In this document: piece by piece, positions 1 through 5,398 of the stretch
How the letters are laid out: each line of letters opens with the position of its first letter
Numbering within the stretch: position 1 is the first letter of the stretch
Origin: Planctomycetota bacterium
GTDB lineage: Bacteria > Planctomycetota > Phycisphaerae > WQYP01
NCBI GenBank assembly: GCA_021852245.1
Contig: JAJZNY010000192.1
Span: forward strand, 1 to 6,043
Direction of reading: 5' to 3'
Length of the DNA: 6,043 nucleotides
The notes under the pieces: generated by a model
Told to the model about the DNA's origin: nothing
The model's input: only the letters and a program-made list of their open reading frames with translations
Database searches by the model: none
Made by a program: the position numbers and the translations under genes

Positions 1-277
1 TCTGATGCGGAGATGTCAGCACATCGGCCGATTCGGCCATGAAATGCACCCCGCAGAAAATAACAAATTCCGTTTCGGTCAGTTCCGCCGCCTGCCGCGA
101 TAGCTGGAATGAATCGCCCACGTAATCGGCAAAGGCCACCACATCATCCTGCTGGTAATGGTGCCCGAGGATCACAAGCCGTTTTCCAAGCGCCTTTTTA
201 TGCTCTGCGATACGCTCCAGCACGGTTGCCTTGGGCATCTGCAGATACTGTTTCGGGATCGGCTGCTGCCATTCCAT
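1..277 (-). CDS. nadA: Quinolinate synthase NadA (N-terminal 92 residues, cut by window edge)
   Basis: NadA condenses iminoaspartate with dihydroxyacetone phosphate to give quinolinate, the precursor of the NAD pyridine ring; it is a cytosolic [4Fe-4S] enzyme. The reverse strand reads MEWQQPIPKQYLQMPKATVL at the start. Residues around 42-46 give LGHHYQ, the family's substrate-binding His/Tyr motif, followed by DDVVAFADYVGDSFQLSRQA and then FCGVHFMAESADVL near residues 75-88. This FCGVHFMAE form is the one seen in Bacillus-type and planctomycete NadA. The cluster cysteines of the family lie further along and are outside the window. The ATG at 277-275 is preceded by AAAGG with 8 bases of spacing, so the start is well supported. 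A separate -10 box lies just upstream. The gene follows the glycosyltransferase-like gene on the same strand after 136 bp. Identification is firm; only the 3' part is missing. Confidence 0.95.
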   Translation of the reverse strand, partial: MEWQQPIPKQYLQMPKATVLERIAEHKKALGKRLVILGHHYQQDDVVAFADYVGDSFQLSRQAAELTETEFVIFCGVHFMAESADVLTSPHQ

Positions 278-315
278 GGATTAAACCTTTCGTCAATCGC
301 CACTCGGCTTAGCCT

Positions 316-344
316 ATTATAGAACGCTCTGGGGGAGTTTCCGA
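316..344 (-). promoter_or_regulatory. Predicted sigma70-type promoter for nadA
   Basis: On the minus strand a perfect TATAAT lies at 321-316. A weak -35 candidate, TCGGAA (3 of 6 matches to TTGACA), lies at 344-339 with 17 bp spacing. Transcription would start near 309, giving a leader of about 32 nt that contains the AAAGG ribosome binding site of nadA. The -10 match is strong and the -35 is poor, so nadA is probably, but not certainly, transcribed on its own as well as by read-through. Confidence 0.5.
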
Positions 345-413
345 ATTCTTAGCGGCCATATTTTAAGCGGCCGCAGGCGGCAGGGCGGCCGTGGCTTTTC
401 CTCTCCGGTCGGG

Positions 414-1604
414 TTACGCCCATAATCCACGCATCAAGCTCGCCAGTTGATCCGCGCGGTGCTGGCATTCGCTTTGGGCTGCTGCTATCAGCTCGTTCCG
501 CGACGGACGTCCCCGACGGAGCAATTTCACAATCGCGGCGGCCAGACGACGTGGGTCGTTCGGTGGAGCGGTTGCCGCCAAACCCGCCAGCGGCTGGGCC
601 GACTGGATCTGGGCCGTCGCAGTGGCAATCACCGGCGTACCCACTGCCGCCGCCGCCAGCATCGGCGCCAGGATCACCGGGCCCTGGGCCGCCAGCACGC
701 ACACATCGGCACCGGCCGCCAGTTCCTGCCAGGGCGTCGTTTCCGGCTCCAGCACTACGAGGTCCGGATTCGCCAGATCACCAACAAATTCCAAAATCCG
801 CTTCTGTCGTTCCCGGTTGATGCCCCAATGTCCCGTCGGCAGCGACATGACCACTTTGACATCCGGCATGATCTGTTCCACGATCGCAGCCGCCCAGAGT
901 GCAATATCGACTCGCACCGCCGGCCCGGCATCGGTGATAATTAATATTCGCGGCCCGCCGGATTGCGAAGGAATCTCCGGCATCGAATGGCGGGCATCGG
1001 AGCCCTCCGTTTCATCAACTTGTCCCGACTGAGCCTTCGTGTGGGTTGTGATCGCCACTTCGCTGGAGGGCTGGGCGTGGTCCGTTTGTTTAATATCCGC
1101 AGTAATCAGTCCGCACCAGCCCTGCTCGCAGTAACGCAGGGTGGTTGAGCCGGACATCAGCGCCTCACCCCGGTCGAACCCTACCGCCGCCCGCCGGCCC
1201 GGTACCAGCCAGTGTGCAAAAAAAGCCGGCGAAAGATATGGCTGTGAAGGTGGAATAAAATCAATACAGAGCGGCACGCGCCTTGCAGCCGCCCATCCCG
1301 TATGCTGAGCCCAATTTCCCCATAATCCGACGGCGTGGGGCTCGATGGCCTTGACGGCCCCGGCAACACCGAAATACGTGGCCGGGTCATATCGCCCCAG
1401 GCTCCGGTGCCACATGATCCGCTCCGCCGGGATGCCGGCTCGGGTCGCCGCCGCGATCCCGTCGTAGTGGCCCAATATCAGCAGATGCGCATCGTCATCC
1501 GCCGCATGCCACAAAGCGGATAACAACTGCAGGCCGGATCGGCCGATCGTCGGATCTGCAACATGTAGCAATGATTTCAAAACGTCGCCTCGCCCGCATT
1601 CCAT
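414..1604 (-). CDS. GT-B-fold glycosyltransferase-like protein, activity uncertain
   Basis: The predicted protein has 396 residues and looks like a two-domain GT-B (family 4-like) glycosyltransferase. The N-terminal half (about 11-165) opens with LLHVADPTIGRSGLQLL, resembling the glycine-rich first loop of these enzymes. A polar, probably disordered linker follows (about 171-217). The C-terminal half (about 218-365) starts with the beta strand PRILIITDAGPA and contains AAGADVCVLAAQGP, then LAAAAVGTPVIATATA and NDPRRLAAAIVKLL, which match the usual 'aD.fv.Ps...EAmA.G.PVVat...dp..lA.ai' layout. Both glutamates of the EX7E motif of retaining enzymes appear to be replaced by non-acidic residues, so catalysis is doubtful. 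The ATG at 1604 is chosen because GGGGTGG lies just before it and it begins 28 bp after the pyrK stop; the frame stays open upstream to 1757 but that part overlaps pyrK. No signal peptide or membrane segment is evident. The donor and acceptor are unknown. Confidence 0.6.
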   Translation of the reverse strand: MECGRGDVLKSLLHVADPTIGRSGLQLLSALWHAADDDAHLLILGHYDGIAAATRAGIPAERIMWHRSLGRYDPATYFGVAGAVKAIEPHAVGLWGNWAQHTGWAAARRVPLCIDFIPPSQPYLSPAFFAHWLVPGRRAAVGFDRGEALMSGSTTLRYCEQGWCGLITADIKQTDHAQPSSEVAITTHTKAQSGQVDETEGSDARHSMPEIPSQSGGPRILIITDAGPAVRVDIALWAAAIVEQIMPDVKVVMSLPTGHWGINRERQKRILEFVGDLANPDLVVLEPETTPWQELAAGADVCVLAAQGPVILAPMLAAAAVGTPVIATATAQIQSAQPLAGLAATAPPNDPRRLAAAIVKLLRRGRPSRNELIAAAQSECQHRADQLASLMRGLWA

Positions 1605-1632
1605 CGACCACCCCGATTCTCGTCGGAGCCGG

Positions 1633-2598
1633 TCAGTTCCAGATGATATCGCGTGTATTAAACACCGGCCCATCGGTGCATGTGAGCCGATAGACCCAAT
1701 CGGTACTGCCGGGCGGCTTGAATTTGATAATGCAGCTCTGACAGGTCCCCATGCCACACGCCATCGGCTGCTCCAGCGACGCCAGACACGTTACCCCATG
1801 GGCCTGCGCGCACGCCGCCGTGGCCTGCATCATCCGGGTCGGTCCGCAGCAGCAGACCACAACTCCCCGCTCGGCATGCTCTCTCAATACCGCATCCAAC
1901 GCCGTGGTAATGCGCCCCGCCACGCCCAATGACCCGTCGTCCGTCGTAACAATCGTATCTATCCCATGCCGCGCAAAATCCTCAATGCACGGCTTCGGCA
2001 CCGGAAGTGTTGAAGGCCCACCATCGATCACCTTCAGCGGCAGAAGTTCCTTTCGTTGCACTCCAACCAGCGCCGTCGTCGGAATGTTTGCTTTTGCAAG
2101 GCGCTCGGCGAGATAAAGCATCGGCGGAATCCCCACACCACCCCCCGCCAGCACCACCCGCGGCGTCCCGGATGGAATATTGAATCCGCACCCCAGCGGG
2201 CCCAGCAGACTTACCGGATCTCCCGCCCGCAAAAGCTGCATCGTGCGCGTCATTTTCCCGATCACCCGATAGATGATCTCGACCGTTGATACAGCCCCGT
2301 CAACCGTGTGTGCCGCGATGGAATAAGGACGCCGCAGCAGGGGGGCCGGTGTCCGGAATTCCTCTCTGCCAAGCTGTCCCGGTCGGGCTCCCGGCGCCCA
2401 TTCGGTGATACGGTACCCCGGCTCCGGTACATCAAGCCGTGTGTGCAGCTCGATGAACTGCCCGGGACTTGAAGGCGGAAACTCCATGACCTTCAGCACC
2501 AGTCGATAATGCTCCTCGCAGAGCGGAATATTTTGCTCCACCCGTGCCGTGAACATCCCCCGTTTGCTGTTGCGCCCAGTGATCATCGCAATAAACAT
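1633..2598 (-). CDS. pyrK: Dihydroorotate dehydrogenase electron-transfer subunit (PyrK-like)
   Basis: PyrK carries FAD and a [2Fe-2S] cluster and passes electrons between the PyrD flavin and NAD in the class 1B dihydroorotate dehydrogenase of pyrimidine synthesis. In the 321-residue reading, the flavin motif RRPYSI is at 89-94, GPLGCGF at 133-139, the nucleotide-binding AGGGVGIPPM at 151-160, TDDGSLGVAG at 219-228, and CGPTRMM at 251-257. The cluster cysteines are C281, C286, C289 and C307 in EQPMACGMGTCQSC...LTCTDGPVF, the PyrK signature. It is longer than the usual 250-280 residues, largely because of an extra segment of roughly 25 residues (about 55-84) before RRPYSI. The start is uncertain: ATGs occur at 2598, 2586 and 2556, none with a properly spaced ribosome binding site; the last would give 307 residues beginning MFTARVEQN. 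No pyrD is in the window. A related ferredoxin-reductase-type subunit (such as a sulfide dehydrogenase subunit) is less likely given the cysteine pattern and DGPVF. Confidence 0.85.
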   Translation of the reverse strand: MFIAMITGRNSKRGMFTARVEQNIPLCEEHYRLVLKVMEFPPSSPGQFIELHTRLDVPEPGYRITEWAPGARPGQLGREEFRTPAPLLRRPYSIAAHTVDGAVSTVEIIYRVIGKMTRTMQLLRAGDPVSLLGPLGCGFNIPSGTPRVVLAGGGVGIPPMLYLAERLAKANIPTTALVGVQRKELLPLKVIDGGPSTLPVPKPCIEDFARHGIDTIVTTDDGSLGVAGRITTALDAVLREHAERGVVVCCCGPTRMMQATAACAQAHGVTCLASLEQPMACGMGTCQSCIIKFKPPGSTDWVYRLTCTDGPVFNTRDIIWN

Positions 2599-2777
2599 AG
2601 CCGGAATGGTCGGTAGTTTCCACGCCGGGAGTCTTCCGGGCTTGCTGGGCGTGGCAATTTTTGCGGCGGGCTGGTACGGGCGTGCCGGGGCAGAGTGTTA
2701 CCAAAAAAGGCAACGGCGGCTTTTTACCGTATCCTCGTTAGGGGTCCCAGTGGCCGCGGGTGGGGTCCTGTTTTCAC

Positions 2778-2810
2778 CGCAGGTTACTCAGAGGTTTGCA
2801 GAGGTTTGCC
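2778..2810. repeat. Tandem decamer repeat CAGAGGTTTG
   Basis: CAGAGGTTTG occurs twice back to back at 2789-2798 and 2799-2808. A diverged third unit, GCAGGTTACT, precedes them at 2779-2788. It belongs to the same general style as the GCAGAGG-containing stretches further right in this gap. Confidence 0.6.
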
Positions 2811-2838
2811 CACCAATCTTTACGCTCCATCGAACATC

Positions 2839-2865
2839 TCCGCGCTTTCCGCGCCTCCGCGTGAG
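2839..2865 (+). repeat. GCGTGAG-type intergenic repeat, copy 1
   Basis: The stretch reads as a degenerate 8-9 base tandem, CCGCGCTTT / CCGCGCCT / CCGCGTGAG, ending in GCGTGAG at 2859-2865. It resembles the copies at 2907-2935 (opposite orientation) and 2969-2998 (same orientation). Similar CTCTGCGYCTCTGCGTGAG-like stretches occur between genes in several bacterial phyla, from general knowledge; family assignment was not checked. Confidence 0.55.
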
Positions 2866-2873
2866 CTGTTGAT

Positions 2874-2890
2874 TCATGCCTGCGGCATGA
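2874..2890. repeat. Hairpin TCATGCC-TGC-GGCATGA
   Basis: A perfect 7-bp inverted repeat with a 3-base loop lies immediately after repeat copy 1. It is not followed by a T-run on either strand, so it is not a standard terminator. It may be part of the repeat cluster. Confidence 0.55.
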
Positions 2891-2906
2891 TGTGATCTGC
2901 TCTTAT

Positions 2907-2935
2907 GTCACGCTAAGAATGAAAGGCGCTAAGAG
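2907..2935 (-). repeat. GCGTGAG-type intergenic repeat, copy 2 (inverted)
   Basis: Read on the minus strand the unit is CTCTTAGCGCCTTTC followed by ATTCTTAGCGTGAC. It contains two CTTAGCG units (plus-strand CGCTAAG at 2911-2917 and 2927-2933). Its end, GCGTGAC, differs by one base from the GCGTGAG end of the other copies, and its orientation is opposite to theirs. Confidence 0.5.
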
Positions 2936-2968
2936 TTTTGCATTAAGTCCGTACGCTTTCTCGTATCG

Positions 2969-2998
2969 TCTTGGCGCTCTTTGTGGCTTTGCGTGAGA
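2969..2998 (+). repeat. GCGTGAG-type intergenic repeat, copy 3
   Basis: The unit reads TCTTGGCGCTCTTTG followed by TGGCTTTGCGTGAGA. It shares the GCGCT...GCGTGAG layout with copy 1 and faces copy 2, from which it is separated by about 33 bp. Confidence 0.55.
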
Positions 2999-3050
2999 CA
3001 TGGGTCGGCGGCGGCCGCAGATCTGGTGAGCCACGATCATCGCAAATACG

Positions 3051-3082
3051 AGCCGGTGGATTTATTCCACCGGTTGCAACCG
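3051..3082. repeat. Strong hairpin fused to a 12-bp palindrome
   Basis: CCGGTGGA at 3053-3060 pairs perfectly with TCCACCGG at 3066-3073 around a TTTAT loop; the stem extends to 10 bp with one G-T wobble (3051-3060 with 3066-3075). The right arm overlaps the perfect palindrome CGGTTGCAACCG at 3071-3082. No T-run follows, so it is unlikely to be a terminator. It could be a REP-like element or a protein-binding site; the sequence alone does not decide. Confidence 0.6.
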
Positions 3083-3114
3083 TAATGGATACGCGCCAAC
3101 CGCAGGGGACGCCG

Positions 3115-3320
3115 GGGAACGCAGAGGTAATTTTTACCGGGGCCGCAGGCCAGCGATGCCGCCCGATCCGATTACTCGATCCCCCGTTGGTTTTTCATTA
3201 ACCGCGACCATATTGCGGCCTCAAAATGGAACAACTGATGAAATCGTAACGCGCCGGGGCGACGCCCGGAAGCGGCCGTGACGCTCGTGCCCGCTTTTTC
3301 CGGGCATCCTCTGCGTTCCC
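3115..3320. repeat. 13-bp inverted repeat GGGAACGCAGAGG / CCTCTGCGTTCCC
   Basis: GGGAACGCAGAGG at 3115-3127 is matched exactly by its reverse complement CCTCTGCGTTCCC at 3308-3320, 180 bp apart. Both arms look like degenerate members of the same GCAGAGG intergenic repeat style seen at 2778-2810. There is no gene between the arms, so this is more likely two scattered copies than the ends of a mobile element. Confidence 0.5.
3254..3305. repeat. Two mutually exclusive hairpins
   Basis: CCCGG at 3265-3269 can pair with CCGGG at 3254-3258. It also forms part of a longer arm, GCCCGGAAGCGG at 3264-3275, that matches CCGCTT and CCGGGC at 3291-3305 with a three-T bulge (12 bp). The two pairings cannot form together. 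The structure lies upstream of the probable promoter of the dehydrogenase gene, so it would be transcribed only from a start further left. Confidence 0.4.
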
Positions 3321-3379
3321 TCGCAGTGCAAAAAAGCACTTACCGTCGTGCCTCGCCGGCATGTCGCAACTTACTCTCC

Positions 3380-3385
3380 TATAAT
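3380..3385 (+). promoter_or_regulatory. Predicted -10 box upstream of the SDR gene
   Basis: A perfect TATAAT lies 29 bp before the TTG start codon. No good -35 hexamer is visible at 15-18 bp spacing and there is no extended -10 TG, so the site rests on the -10 match and position alone. Confidence 0.4.
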
Positions 3386-3401
3386 CCCCCGTGATTTGAC
3401 T

Positions 3402-3406
3402 GGAGG
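3402..3406 (+). promoter_or_regulatory. Shine-Dalgarno GGAGG that fixes the TTG start
   Basis: GGAGG is followed by 8 bases and then TTG at 3415-3417. This is the clearest ribosome binding site in the window and supports the non-ATG start of the dehydrogenase gene. Confidence 0.75.
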
Positions 3407-3414
3407 TCTTAACC

Positions 3415-4152
3415 TTGGCGAAAGTTGCATTGATCACTGGCGGCGCTGGCGGTATCGGCTCGGCCACAGCCCGGCTGCTCTGGAAAAAGGGGTATTCGCT
3501 GGTCCTGCTGGGACGCGATGCCGATAAGCTGGAACGCTTCGGCGCGGAACTCGGCGATTCGCACCGCCTCAAGTTATTTGCCGCTGACCTTACCGACCCG
3601 GAGCAGGCGGCACAGGCGGTTCAGGGGGCGTTTGAGTGGAAAGACCGCCTCGATGCAGTGATCCACACCGCCGGATACGCCCCGCACCTGAGCTTGGCGC
3701 AAAGCACGCCGAGCAATTGGCGCGATATTGTGGACCGAAATTTATCCAGCGCCATGTACATCGTGCACAGCGCCTGGCCTCTATTCGATGCCCAGCATAA
3801 ACATGCCCATGAGCGTACGGAATTTACCGGTGCAGCCATCGTATTAATATCCAGCGAAGCCGCTCGCGATCCGTTTCCCGGCCTCGGGGCCTACGCCGTA
3901 TCCAAAATCGGTCTCAATATGCTTGCCAAAGTCATTGCCCGAGAAGGACAGTCCATCGGACTCAAAGCCTTCTGTATCGCACCGGCGGCCACGGAAACCA
4001 GCATGCTGCGCAGTCTGCCGTACGCCGACAAAATTCCCGCCGCGCAGATATTATCTCCCGATGATGTCGCTCGGGCCATCGACGCTGCACTGGACGGCGG
4101 ACTGGCGTACAGCAGTGGTGAAACCATTTATGTGCATCGGGGCGCACGCTGA
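3415..4152 (+). CDS. Short-chain dehydrogenase/reductase (SDR), substrate unknown
   Basis: This 245-residue cytosolic protein has the length and motif order of a classical SDR oxidoreductase with a Rossmann fold. The nucleotide-binding TGGAGGIG is at residues 8-15 and LLGRDADKL at 31-39; GRD after the second strand suggests NADP(H) but does not prove it. DLTD is at 58-61. The usual NNAG is HTAG here (84-87). N109 in NLSSAM, S146/S147 in VLISSEAA, and Y160-x3-K164 in YAVSK complete the catalytic set. The PG motif region reads IAPAATETSM (188-197), with P-A in place of P-G. The start is TTG at 3415, supported by GGAGG eight bases upstream and by the motif spacing. It is the first gene of a same-strand run with a SixA-like phosphatase and a membrane protein, but gaps over 130 bp make a shared function only a guess. 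A role such as ketoacyl reduction or sugar oxidation cannot be chosen from sequence. Confidence 0.9.
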   Translation: MAKVALITGGAGGIGSATARLLWKKGYSLVLLGRDADKLERFGAELGDSHRLKLFAADLTDPEQAAQAVQGAFEWKDRLDAVIHTAGYAPHLSLAQSTPSNWRDIVDRNLSSAMYIVHSAWPLFDAQHKHAHERTEFTGAAIVLISSEAARDPFPGLGAYAVSKIGLNMLAKVIAREGQSIGLKAFCIAPAATETSMLRSLPYADKIPAAQILSPDDVARAIDAALDGGLAYSSGETIYVHRGAR

Positions 4153-4162
4153 CCTGTGCGCC
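4141..4162 (+). terminator. GC-rich hairpin over the SDR stop codon (weak terminator candidate)
   Basis: GGCGCAC at 4141-4147 pairs perfectly with GTGCGCC at 4156-4162; the 8-base loop contains the TGA stop codon. No T-run follows, so it is not a typical intrinsic terminator. It could instead act as a 3'-end stabiliser or partial attenuator. Confidence 0.3.
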
Positions 4163-4185
4163 GGCGCAGAACGCGGCAGTCAGTG

Positions 4186-4191
4186 TATGAT
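4186..4191 (+). promoter_or_regulatory. Possible -10 box (TATGAT) before the SixA-like gene
   Basis: TATGAT matches 5 of 6 consensus bases and lies about 100 bp before the ATG at 4294, in the 141-bp gap after the SDR gene. No -35 element is convincing. This is a weak call. Confidence 0.22.
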
Positions 4192-4293
4192 ACGACGATG
4201 TCCTGACGGCGAAGTCTCGCGCGGATTTCCGCGGTCGATTGCCCAAATGGGTCATATTCTGCATGCACCTGCAGCGAAGGGAAATGTTAAAAA

Positions 4294-4842
4294 ATGGAAA
4301 CCGCTTATCCGCGTGAAAAGCAGCCACCCCATCAGCCCGGCGAGATACTCTGTTTCTTCATTCGTCATGCCGAGGCGCATCCCGTCGCAGATGGCGATGA
4401 TGCTTCACGGGCCCTCACCAAATCCGGCCGCCACGACGCTCGCGATATCTTTTCGGTCCTGGCACGAACCTCGCCCGATATTGGAACGATCTTCACTTCA
4501 CCTCTGTTGCGCGCACGGCAGACGGCGGAGTTGCTCGCCTCCGCCCTTCGACTTGAACAGGAGCCGGAAATAACGCCGTTGCTCGCCGATGGGGGACCCG
4601 GATCCAATTGGATTACCTTCCTCAGGCAACGTAAAAATCTTTCGCCGTGCATCGCCGCCGTCGGCCATGAACCCATCTTGGGGAGCTGGATATCAGAGTT
4701 GTGCTTCGCATCTGGCCAAGCCGTACTGATGAAAAAGTGCGCTATTGCACGGGTTCGAATACGGTGGGGGGGAGGTGCCGTCCGAGCGGAACTCGAGGGT
4801 CTCTATCAGCCCGGTTTTATGCGTAAAATCGCCCGCTTTTAA
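4294..4842 (+). CDS. SixA-like phosphohistidine phosphatase (histidine phosphatase superfamily)
   Basis: The 182-residue protein belongs to the small branch of the histidine phosphatase superfamily typified by E. coli SixA, which removes phosphate from histidine on signalling or phosphotransferase-system proteins. The catalytic RHAEA is at 24-28 (R24, H25 as nucleophile). LTKSGRHDA follows at 41-49, then TSPLLRARQTAELL at 68-81 (R73), and the second histidine is H125 in VGHEPILG (123-130). The motif order and spacing match SixA (about 160 residues); the extra length is mainly a polar N-terminal stretch of about 16 residues, and no alternative start lies nearer the domain. AAGGGA lies 11 bases before the ATG, slightly far but usable. 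No signal peptide or membrane segment is seen, so it should be cytosolic. No histidine kinase, HPt protein or PTS gene lies in the window, so the substrate is unknown. Confidence 0.85.
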   Translation: METAYPREKQPPHQPGEILCFFIRHAEAHPVADGDDASRALTKSGRHDARDIFSVLARTSPDIGTIFTSPLLRARQTAELLASALRLEQEPEITPLLADGGPGSNWITFLRQRKNLSPCIAAVGHEPILGSWISELCFASGQAVLMKKCAIARVRIRWGGGAVRAELEGLYQPGFMRKIARF

Positions 4843-4975
4843 GCTCTACATCGGCCCGGTTATCGGTACAGGCTCAGCCGCCCAAAAATTCAACTCGCCA
4901 TGCGCACCCTTGGGTGTCCTGTTGTAAATATCGGTGCTTGGAGGGCGGAGAGGTGTGGCTGATGAAGGAGCTGAA

Positions 4976-5395
4976 ATGATGCCGCTGACACAATCTCACG
5001 GTGCAGCCGAATATCTCCGGCGTACGCTCATCTATGTCGGACGAAAATCACTCTGGATCGCCGCCGGCTGGGTGATCGTTTATCTCATCGCCCGAATTTT
5101 TGCATCCGGCCCGCTCATGCTGATCGAGCCGGTGCTTGGGGCGATTTTCGGCAGCGCGGCCGGTTGGGAGATGGGGGATAATGCCGTTCAAGAATGCGGC
5201 TTTACCGGGCTCTTCCTCTGGATATTCCTGGTGCTTGGCTGTTGGGTGCCGATCTGGCTGGTGACTTGGATCGAACAGGCCATCGTTCGACATCTTTTCG
5301 GCTGGCACCTGACCTTCGGCGATTGGATGCTGCTGACCATGGCCACGCTGCTGTCGCTGATGGCGTCTATCTGGCGTGCGCTCGCGGATGATTAG
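4976..5395 (+). CDS. Small multi-pass membrane protein of unknown function
   Basis: I do not recognise a family. From the ATG at 4976 the protein has 139 residues. A polar N-terminus (1-24, with RR and GRK) is followed by hydrophobic segments at about 25-43 (SLWIAAGWVIVYLIARIF), a shorter one at about 46-63, a strong one at about 76-98 (FTGLFLWIFLVLGCWVPIWL) and one at about 116-133, giving three or four membrane spans. It is tryptophan-rich. A loop near 64-75 reads WEMGDNAVQECG. The tail WRALADD is acidic. The start is chosen because AAGGAG (4965-4970) lies 5 bases before ATG 4976 and 8 before the adjacent ATG 4979; an in-frame GTG at 4934 has no ribosome binding site. It lies 133 bp after the SixA-like gene and converges on anmK. 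An inner-membrane location is expected; nothing indicates transport or catalysis. Confidence 0.75.
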   Translation: MMPLTQSHGAAEYLRRTLIYVGRKSLWIAAGWVIVYLIARIFASGPLMLIEPVLGAIFGSAAGWEMGDNAVQECGFTGLFLWIFLVLGCWVPIWLVTWIEQAIVRHLFGWHLTFGDWMLLTMATLLSLMASIWRALADD

Positions 5396-5398
5396 GGA

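Larger units (their letters stand above)
2599..3414. other. Gene-free intergenic region rich in degenerate repeats and hairpins
   Basis: This stretch of about 816 bp separates the minus-strand pyrK unit from the plus-strand dehydrogenase gene. The open frames in it (for example 2549-2872 and 2971-3201 on the plus strand) have no recognisable motifs, no ribosome binding sites, and run through the repeats, so I do not call them genes. No tRNA or known riboswitch pattern was seen. I found no convincing promoter for pyrK. The contents I can support are the repeats and hairpins listed separately, and the promoter-like -10 box at its right end. Confidence 0.7.

Noticed and set aside
367..392. Inverted repeat GCGGCCG / CGGCCGT after the glycosyltransferase-like gene
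   Set aside because: The stem is made of self-complementary GGCC sequence common in GC-rich DNA, has a 12-base loop and no T-run on the minus strand, so it is not a credible terminator.
349..1523. Several open frames on both strands across the glycosyltransferase-like gene
   Set aside because: They are arginine/proline-rich products of GC-rich antisense or shifted frames, with no motifs or ribosome binding sites, and overlap a gene with readable domain motifs.
2432..2713. Minus-strand open frame of 93 codons overlapping the pyrK start
   Set aside because: It is out of frame with PyrK, shows no motif, and its composition is that of a shadow frame.
2549..2872. Plus-strand open frame of 107 codons with a hydrophobic N-terminus
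   Set aside because: It begins inside pyrK on the opposite strand, has no ribosome binding site and ends within the repeat cluster, so its hydrophobic stretch is probably accidental.
2971..3201. Plus-strand open frame of 76 codons in the intergenic gap
   Set aside because: It runs through repeat copy 3 and the strong hairpin, which explains its length; it has no ribosome binding site or recognisable domain.
3325..3340. AGTGC-AAAAAA-GCACT small hairpin
   Set aside because: A 5-bp stem with an A-rich loop is too weak to assign a role.
3923..4573. 216-codon plus-strand frame bridging the SDR and SixA-like genes
   Set aside because: It is a shifted frame of two well-supported genes and encodes a Pro/Arg/Ser-rich product without motifs.
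4745..4765. GGGTTCGAATACG, resembling a tRNA T-loop
   Set aside because: It lies inside the SixA-like coding region, and no acceptor stem, anticodon arm or D-arm can be placed around it.
4905..4916. CACCC-TT-GGGTG inverted repeat upstream of the membrane-protein gene
   Set aside because: The loop would be only two bases, leaving a short stem, and neither a T-run nor a second element supports a function.
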